From Planococcus citri (taxonomy: Eukaryota > Arthropoda > Insecta > Hemiptera > Pseudococcidae): a DNA stretch of 64,000 nt. The translations under genes were made by a program, and so were the position numbers. Below the pieces are notes generated by a model, which ran no database searches, was not told the DNA's origin, and saw only the letters and a list, made by a program, of their open reading frames with translations. Location: positions 70,184,001 through 70,248,000 of the forward strand of contig NC_088679.1 of the NCBI RefSeq assembly GCF_950023065.1. Reading direction: 5' to 3'. Of the stretch, positions 56,546 through 64,000 are shown piece by piece (position 1 is the stretch's first letter; every line of letters starts with the position of its first letter).

Positions 56546-59500
56546 AATTTTGAAATTTGGTCAATACGCTTTTCCAAACGTATCTATTGATTTTCAAAAA
56601 AAAATACATTGCAAACAAATTCTTGGAAAATTACTTTTGAAGACGAGAAGAAAAATTTGTTGAAAAATGCAAAGTTTTGAAAAGTTGGAAAATTGAGATT
56701 CCAGAATGAATTTTTTTTCAAAATTCCACTGATTATACGAGAGATGATAAAAAATTGAAAATTGAAAACCCGATATTGGGGGAAAAAATTGAAACAAGAC
56801 TTTTGGTTAAAAAACAGCATCAAAGCAGACTATTAAGACGCACTAGCAAGAAGCTGTACAACAGCAAGATTTGCAGAATCAACAGGGGACAGTAGTTAGA
56901 CATCCTGAATAATATTTTTTAGAGAATTAGAAATTGAGTAGACACATTTTGCCTTTTGAATTTCTTTTTCATCTGGCAATGGAGAGAAACTGCGTTGACT
57001 AGAAATAGCCGAAAGTGAAAAAATGTGGTCAAGGTACATCCAAAAAATGTTCAGTTTCTGTAACATGTCTGAAAAAATAATTGAAGAATTGAAAATTGAA
57101 CATTTTCTGTCTTTTGGAATTTTTCTCTATTTATGAACCTTTTTTTTGGTCGTCTCGTTCGGAGCCCTTCCTCTTTGATGGAAAAAATGAATATTAATGT
57201 AACAAATGAAATGTTTTTTGGAAATTTTCTTATCCTGGTTCAGAATGTTGTTTAAATAATTCCTCTCTCAAAAAAAAAATTCGCCCTCCTCCCCTCCCCG
57301 CCACATAATGCTGATCTTCGTTTATATGGAACTCTCAAAACTGAAAAAATAGCAGAAAATGGAAAATTAAAATTCATAAAAATTATTGAATGATTTTTTT
57401 TTTAAATTTGTGGGCTTCTTGGTACTAAGTATGATTGTTGTCTTCGTTTTCCATTTATTATGGGGCTAAAATTAAATTTTCATCTTCCCCTTCGTTTTCC
57501 ATTTATTATGGGGCTAAAATTAAATTTTCATCTTCCCCTCCCTCCCCCCTAAAAAAACAACTACTTTGACAAATGAGAACAAAAAAAATTTCAACCAACT
57601 TTTTTTGCTTATGAACTTTGGAAGTAAATTTTCAGGTGTTAAAATACCTTGATTTTTTTTTTAGGAATTTTGCGAGCTTTTATTAATTTTTAAGATTGTT
57701 TATAGCGAATTAATTTAATTTTCAAGCTGTTCGAACTTTAAACAGAAGGATCTCTGATGAAATATTTCAAAAATTATTTTTTTATTCAGTCTGATTTCTG
57801 CTGCCTTGTTCGTAAACGCTGTTCTCTTCCTTCCCCGTCCTCCTGCCCCTGCCATCATCATCCACTTTTAGTGTGTTTTCATCCACGAGAATAATATAGT
57901 GATTTTGTATACGTTATTCGTCGTCAGCCTCACTATCAGTATGTCGCTTCTCCATGAAAAGTGAAAATATCAACCTTGTTTGTTGGTCGAAGGTTTTATA
58001 TGTTTTGAATTCTGTAGGTCGAAACCGTGAATCGAAATATTTTCAGAATAACTGCGGCGAACATTCCCATATGATAATTTCGGTCAAGTTGCAAACCTCT
58101 CTCTCCCTCTACTCCAAACAAACCAACAGATGGAATCACCATCTTCACGAATTCATCATCGACTCTAGAATGGGATTTTTCCAGGAAATTGTACGCCAGA
58201 GAAAAGGCACTCGCGAATGTTCGGACGATGAAAGAAGTGCGACGAAAATAGACACCGGAGTAATATACTGGTATTTTCATCACGACGGGTCGGGCGGGGG
58301 CGGGTGGAATGTTTCGGTTCGGTTTTCCTATTCACGTATACCCTACGTCATAAAAAAATGCTGACTCGTATGCGCGATAATACGCATACGAATGTATATT
58401 TATTTTTATACACGCGAAAGACGATGATCGGTGCCGGTTGTAACCGGTTTACTCGTCGATTAAATGATCGACCACAGCAGTATACGCGAAGGCAGGGGTC
58501 AGGGTGGCATAGCTGTGGAGAGTGCAGGCTTCTAGAGAATCCATATTCCATGGCTATAAGGCTTGGAATATTCTACGTATATACGATGACGATTCCGATT
58601 CTAATTCCAATTCGAGTATCGGACATTTTTGAAATTTTTTTACTCGGCACGTTTCCGCGCGCTAATTAAGGTTTATGGCGAGCAGATGACGGACTCTGCT
58701 GCGAATGCCATCGAGGTATTGGTATATATAGATACTTCATGTTCGTATTATTATTATGTATATGGGTTGTCTATGTACGAGTTCGAGAGAGGTATTTACC
58801 ATTTTTATGCATAATACCAAGGTATATCGGAAATGTTGTCTAAGGCGGAATGACGACGACGTCGAGACGCGATATGACACGTCTGCGTGGAGGTGTGCGA
58901 GCGGTTCTAGATGACCGTGAGTAAGATTTAACACTACCTCCGAGTGTATCTTTATATTATACTCTACTTGGAGACCTGAATGTGTACTTTGAGCTGTCAA
59001 TCGTCTGTGTTATTATTATTAGATCGTGGTGGACATTGGAGAATAATCCATTAGATAAGTGCTAGAAGGAAGGCGTCTTTTAGAAGTGGAAGGTCCTCAG
59101 TGCAACTGAACTTTGAAGCCAGCCTATGTGAGGAAATCTGATTCAATTGGCTGGAAATTATTGTCGTTGTGTCTGAGAGAAGAAAGTTGAGACGTTCTTC
59201 GAGAGCTAAAATAAATGTTACCTTATTTTTAGGGTTTGATGAGACTGAGAGGGGATGGGGTAATTATTCCTCTTGGAAGATTTCTGACTTGCTCGAGAAT
59301 GTGAGGTGTGAAAAAAGAAAAAAAAAATGGAATGTGAGATACTAACTTTTGATGGAAGAAAGGCACCACATACGTAACGATATTGGTAATCTGCATTGTT
59401 AAGTACTTATTTTTTGGATTACGTGTTTGCGGACTTGCATTACCTATACCTACCCGCCTACCCACTCCATTCTACTGTACGATAATTATCATTAATCCGC

Positions 59501-61080
59501 GAGTGTATTACGCGACGATCATACTTGCGCTTATAATTGATCGACGACGACGACGCAGGGAAAGCAGTCTGAGCGCGCTGAGAAGGGAAAAAAGCCAACT
59601 GCGATCGAAGGGAAAGGCGAATTGGACCACGAGGAACGCATTATGCGGCGCTGGAAGGCCTTTCGAGGTGTGCAGAATGCGCGAAAATCAGGTCTGGCGA
59701 GATGAGCCGGTGGCGATGGCGACGACGACGACGACGGTATTTGAGCCATTGCAGAGCTGGTTCGCCCATTCGTGCGTAATAAGTCGAGAAGCTGGACTGA
59801 GGAGGAGGAGGAGGAGCAGGGTTCTGCAGAGATGATCGTAATACGTAGGTTGTAGATGTAGAAGTACTCGGTGTTACTTTCGCGGATCGATGGATCGATT
59901 GATCGATGTGTTCGTGTGATTTGATATGATGGAGTATTTACAGTATGTTTTTGGCGAAAAAAGATGAAGGGTGTGATGCTAGAAAAATGAGTCGATGGCT
60001 GGGTTGAGGAGGAGGAGGAGTGTTCTAGGGAGCTTTTTACAAGCGGCTTTGTTACTTTTTTGGTCAGAAGTTAGTGTTCGATGCGCTGAGAGCTACTTTC
60101 ACCTTTTTTTTTATTGCTCTGTGACTCCTGTATTCAGATTATTCGAGTGTTGGAAGCTCTGCTGAATGATGAAATGGGTCGAATTTTTGCGAATTTCTGA
60201 TATCGATGAAGATGAAATCGATGTAGTCTGAGAGACGAATTCTTCGAATAGGTATTTGGGGGGGGGGGGGGAAGAAGAGATTCGACGTAAATTTATAAAT
60301 CATTCGATGACGTCGTATGTGTTTGGACTTTTGAAAAGGGCAAATTATGATTTTTATAGGTTACATGTGGAAATACAGATTAAAATGTATATTATTAGAA
60401 TGTATTAATATCACTTCTCATTCTCGTTTTCGGTGTACGGCGTGTGGGATGAGTTAATTTTTATCTAATTGGTGGAAATGAATCGATTGGATGTTGTATG
60501 AGTCATATCAAATTCACTCTATTAACGTTTATCATCTCGATTACAGACTACAGTTTACCAAAATGTTGTCGTCGTGTTGCCAGATGTGTTACTTGATGTA
60601 ACTAGGCGTTAGTTTTTTAGATAATCTATTGATGTCCACCAACTGTATGAATTTTTTAAATCAGTCATTCAATTCTAATTTTATTACGTACGTATTTTAA
60701 GAAGATTATTTCAAAGTTATCGTGTTTTTAAAGGAAAAAAATCAATATTTTGGAAACTCCCAAACTCGACAAAAAAATGAACTTTGAGCTTTTCTAATGG
60801 ATTAAAAGCGATGATATGATAATGCGAGCACTAAGACATCCAGAGACCATGTAGACTGAAATTTTCATCGAAATATTTGAATTTTTTCAATTTTTGAAGC
60901 TCCCGAGCTCCAGACGAGAAAGGAGTGGGGAGTGAGGGGAGTAAACTGTATCCTAAAAATTTGAAATAATTTTCTCTGTTTCGATGAGGTCATATTTGGT
61001 CATAATTTGTTGCTTGGTTCCATTAAATTTTGGGGAAAAAAAGTTGAAAAACGACCCACCCTAGTACAAAAATCCTAAAA
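56546..61080. other. AT-rich then CpG-rich unique sequence, no supported gene
   Basis: A perfect 48-bp tandem duplication lies at 57443-57490 and 57491-57538. From 57800 to 60000 the DNA is CpG-rich and unique with CGACGACG runs (59540, 59709-59737). ORFs at 57954-58364 (136 codons) and 59383-59835 (150 codons) sit here but show only composition-driven sequence (RRRRR, TTTTT). G14 lies at 60258-60271. Confidence 0.45.
57443..57538. repeat. Perfect 48-bp tandem duplication
   Basis: Two identical 48-bp units begin TTCGTTTTCCATTTATTATG and end CATCTTCCCC. The absence of mismatches indicates a recent slip or duplication. Confidence 0.9.
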
Positions 61081-61923
61081 CTGGGTGTCTAACAGTCCTT
61101 CCGGTCCTTCTAGGTCAGTCAAAGTTTTTCTTTTTGCCTATGGGCTCTTTTTTTTCGAAAAAGTCAATGAAAAGTCCTCCTTTTTGTTCGAAGGTCCTTC
61201 TTTTTCTCAAATTTTCAAATAATTGTGTCATTTAATCAAAATCAGGAATGGTGTTGTTTTACATCTCGTTTTATTAATTTTTCACAGCTTTGGCCCTCTC
61301 ATTGCTCAATCAGATTTGAATTCTACTAGGTACATTAATTTTCAAACATTTCCTAAAATGAAAAAATCAACTCGAGAAATTCCAAAAACATAATCCAATC
61401 AATGAAAAAATTCAAAAAAAAATTTTATTCGACATTTTTGTTTCCAACTTCCCTTTTTTAAGAAATGGTTCGAACTATATCTGGCCAATTATTTGAAAAA
61501 TCTTGGTGTGAAGGGGTGGGGGAGAGTGTGGAGTAAAAAATTGGGAGAATTTATCAGTCTCCCCCCCCCCCCCCCTCCAATCACTCACCAAGTCACCATA
61601 CATCGCTTCGTCACGCCTCTGAAAATGAAATGTAATGTTTTGTATGGGAAGTTTTATGCTCGTCTCTGTTTTTTACATTACAAATTTTTTAGTCACATTT
61701 TTGATTACTGTTGGGTTACTAAAGTTACTTTTTTGAGAAAAATTTGAGTACTTGCAATCCCTGATATTAAAAATGTTCATTAAAATGGTTTCCCAATTAC
61801 TCAATTTTTACCTATGTCTAAAAAGAACTTGAAAATATGTCGTGTGAAAAAAATATGAAAAAAATACATACAAAAAAGGTACGAAATTTTGTTTTTTGGA
61901 TTCGGTAGACACCAGACACCCTG
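61081..61923. mobile_element. Mosaic CAGGGTGTCTA-family element
   Basis: The 5' end CTGGGTGTCTAACAGTCC with GTCCTTCTTTTT units matches the 43659 element. The middle (about 61370-61760, with a C15 tract at 61561-61575) matches the 31067 element up to its 3' terminus AATCCCTG. The last ~160 bp match the 3' end of the 17597 element and finish with GACACCCTG. No target duplication is seen. Confidence 0.65.
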
Positions 61924-62799
61924 GAAACGAAACTGATCAGATCTATTTGAATACGATTATTTTTTTCGTTTCTTTTTAAAATTATGTACAAATTTGTAAA
62001 GTTTTTTTTTGGCAATTTTGTAAAAATGAATTGGGGTGGTAGTCAGGTCTCAATTTGACAAAAAACGACGACCGCTCGCGTATTCTGTCGAAAGCAATTT
62101 TATGATTGATTATTGTTCTATAGGTCAATACGAAAAAATTTAGCCCAGATGCCCTTTTTTTACCCTCCCCCTTTTCCGAGGGTCCACCCCCCAAACTTAA
62201 AAATCCGTCTAGCTCTTCACCTATTGGTCGTACGAAAAAAAATTTTGGATGAAAATTGTTCCTTAACATCTCCTCTACAACGTGGTCATCTTCAATTTCT
62301 TTTTGGAACAACCGTTGAGCTTAAAAGCTCAAAAAAGCTCTCTCAAAATCTGTTTTTTTGATTTTCTGTCGAAATTTACAGATATACATTAAGAAGTATA
62401 ATAACAAAAAGTGTTGAGAATTGAATTTACTTTCAAAAGACCCGTATCACAACCAATTTCCTCACCTCCCCCTCGATTCCATAGGACCCACCCCCCCTTC
62501 CCAAGATTCCAATATTTGATTTCGGGTACAATTGAAAATAACCTTGATAAAAATTGTTTGTTTTCATTCAATAATGCTGAAATACGCAGTTTCTGATAAA
62601 TATAAGACATAAAAATAGTCAAAACTGTTGGCTTGTTCTGTGAAAATGAAAAGTATATTAACATGCATATAAGTAGGTAATATTAGGAAAGAAGTGGTCA
62701 ATTGGTATAGGTAGGTTTCAAAACATGGAGTAAAGTTCAATTACAACAGGCAGATACGTATCAACACCTAGATAACAAACATTTCATTTCCAGACATAT
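61924..62799. other. AT-rich sequence, nothing specific seen
   Basis: The ORFs at 61982-62664 overlap on both strands and lack domains. Short C runs lie at 62172-62192 and 62489-62500. Confidence 0.4.
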
Positions 62800-63590
62800 T
62801 TTTCATTTTACTTATACGTTGCAGTGTTCAGCACATGTTCTATTCCATCATTCAAAAAAATCACTGGAGAAAATTTTAGTCTCAAGATATGAATCTGCAC
62901 AAATAAATTTTAAAAATTTGCATAAAAATCGATCAAAATTTTCATCATAATATTTTCATTTTTACAGTACAAGCCTATATAATTATGTATGTAGTTTCGA
63001 CTATTTTTATGCCTCACACAAATCAATAACAGTGCATTTCAGCAAGGTGCAACTATTACGATTATAATCGATTAATAATCACCGATTATTTACAATCGTC
63101 CATAATGGTTTAATCAGACCTTTGCATAATTTTTAAATTAATTCATATGTTTTGGTTTTATGTAATTTGTTATGTGTAGTTTCATATTTTCTTTTTCACT
63201 TCAACCCTTTCATTCGAATGACTTTTTCATTAAAAATTGGGATGGAAAACTGTTCACATAATGGTTCTGAGAAGATTGATGGCGATGATTGACGTCAGAT
63301 TTTTTTGGCCGATCAATCGATTATTGATTATATCCTATTATGGGACGAAATAATCGATGTAGTATCAATTATAATCGCTGCTTCTCTGAATGCAGGTAAT
63401 GTAAATGAGAAAGGTGAACTTCGGTTTATACCCCATTTATTTGTGATAAAAACTATGATCAAATTTGATGAAAATTTTTAAATTTTTATGCAAATTTAGA
63501 ACCTGAGACCAAAATTTTCTCCAGGGATTACTTTTGAATGAATAGAAAATGTGTTAGATACTGACAATATCTAAAATGAAAAAATGATTC
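62800..63590. repeat. Foldback element, centre near 63195
   Basis: Mirrored blocks: TTTTTCATTTTA near 62806 and its complement near 63575; ACATGTTCTATTC near 62835 with GAATAGAAAATGTGT near 63540; CTGGAGAAAATTTTAGTCTCA near 62873 with its complement TGAGACCAAAATTTTCTCCAG near 63504-63524; TTTGCATAAAAAT near 62920 with its complement near 63476. The centre is rich in ATTATAATCGATTAATAATC. The arms are diverged, about 390 bp each. The exact ends are uncertain. Confidence 0.6.
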
Positions 63591-64000
63591 GAAAAGTCTT
63601 TTTAAAAAAATACTTTTGAAAACATGTGTTTGAATCGAATAATTACATGTTGTCCCTATTTATGGTATACCTACTTATCTATCTTTTAGAAAACCAGAGT
63701 CCAAAAATTGCCAGAGGATCAAAAATGATTTGAAATCATGACTAATCGACTCGAAAGACCTAGAGTAGAGTACAATATTACATTTCAACGTTCTCTTTTT
63801 AATCTTATAAAACTTACGGTATTTTTTCAAAGAAAACTAGCTTTTGAAATTTTAAAAATTCATCAAAAATCAAGAAATGAACAGGCATGTAAATGAGAAC
63901 GGTGAGATTCAGTTTATACCCTATTTTGAACCTTTCAAGTAAAAAAATGTAATTTTGTAGCGGATTAAAAAAAATTCAAAATTGAGTAGTGGATATGGCA
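63591..64000. other. AT-rich sequence with a repeated block
   Basis: ATGTAAATGAGAACGGTGA...TTTATACCCTATTT near 63889-63925 repeats a block at 63400-63443 inside the foldback element. The window ends in this sequence. Confidence 0.5.

Noticed and set aside
59383..59835. 150-codon plus-strand ORF
   Set aside because: Dominated by arginine and threonine runs from CGA/ACG microsatellites. No start context or domain.

Overview
This window is AT-rich eukaryotic DNA, almost certainly from an arthropod and most likely an insect. The grounds are an insect-type envelope-encoding Ty3/gypsy element, a TATA plus TCAGTT initiator promoter of arthropod type in its LTR, two hAT-type MITEs with 8-bp target duplications, and unique DNA rich in TCGTCG and TACGTACG runs. 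A sap-sucking hemipteran such as a mealybug or scale insect is only a guess. No complete host protein-coding gene is visible. The window reads as a large intergenic or intronic region packed with mobile elements.

The dominant feature (4842..17486, minus strand) is one Ty3/gypsy, errantivirus-like endogenous retrovirus of about 12.6 kb. Read in its own direction it has a 5' LTR (16257..17486) with a TATA/initiator promoter and a splice donor; a tRNA-Ser primer binding site; a long leader; gag with four CCHC knuckles; a textbook -1 frameshift signal (slippery T TTA AAC, 6-nt spacer, 8-bp stem); a pol frame carrying protease, a decapeptide-repeat linker, RT, RNase H and integrase, broken by a single in-frame TAG; an env gene with a good splice acceptor, split by a 448-bp hAT MITE; a fourth open frame (216 codons) of unknown function with its own branch point and acceptor; a polypurine tract; and the 3' LTR (4842..6078). 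The LTRs differ, as far as I can see by eye, by one 7-bp indel, so the insertion is young, and the target duplication TTAG is intact. The element landed in a truncated copy of another repeat that starts near 4541.

The rest alternates between two textures. One is repeat-derived: a dispersed family with termini CAGGGTGTCTA...TAGACACCCTG (copies at 17597..18584, 22685..22972, 24702..25411, 37984..39043, 40806..41211, 43659..44949, 61081..61923). Three copies are flanked by exact 5-bp duplications. Several carry an internal 19-bp GC-rich motif, GCCCTCGCTTCGCTCGGGC, repeated every ~155-190 bp. Related elements with termini CAGGGATGCTAC, foldback elements (36937..37131, 42365..45325, 62800..63590), a perfect-hairpin TA-flanked MITE (18305..18500), degenerate AT-rich minisatellites, a tRNA-derived SINE head and a LINE 3' end complete this set. 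Homopolymer C or G tracts of 10-15 nt are strikingly common and sit inside these repeats.

The other texture is unique, CpG-richer DNA (for example 19000..20100, 23640..24560, 33800..36500, 39450..40600, 41400..42120, 47200..48100, 57800..60000) that looks like regulatory or intronic host sequence. The only host transcript evidence I can offer is a possible 5' exon ending at 47925 and an internal exon at 50194..50292 with strong splice sites and an ATG open to its donor. These would be the first exons of a plus-strand gene that continues beyond what I can recognise.
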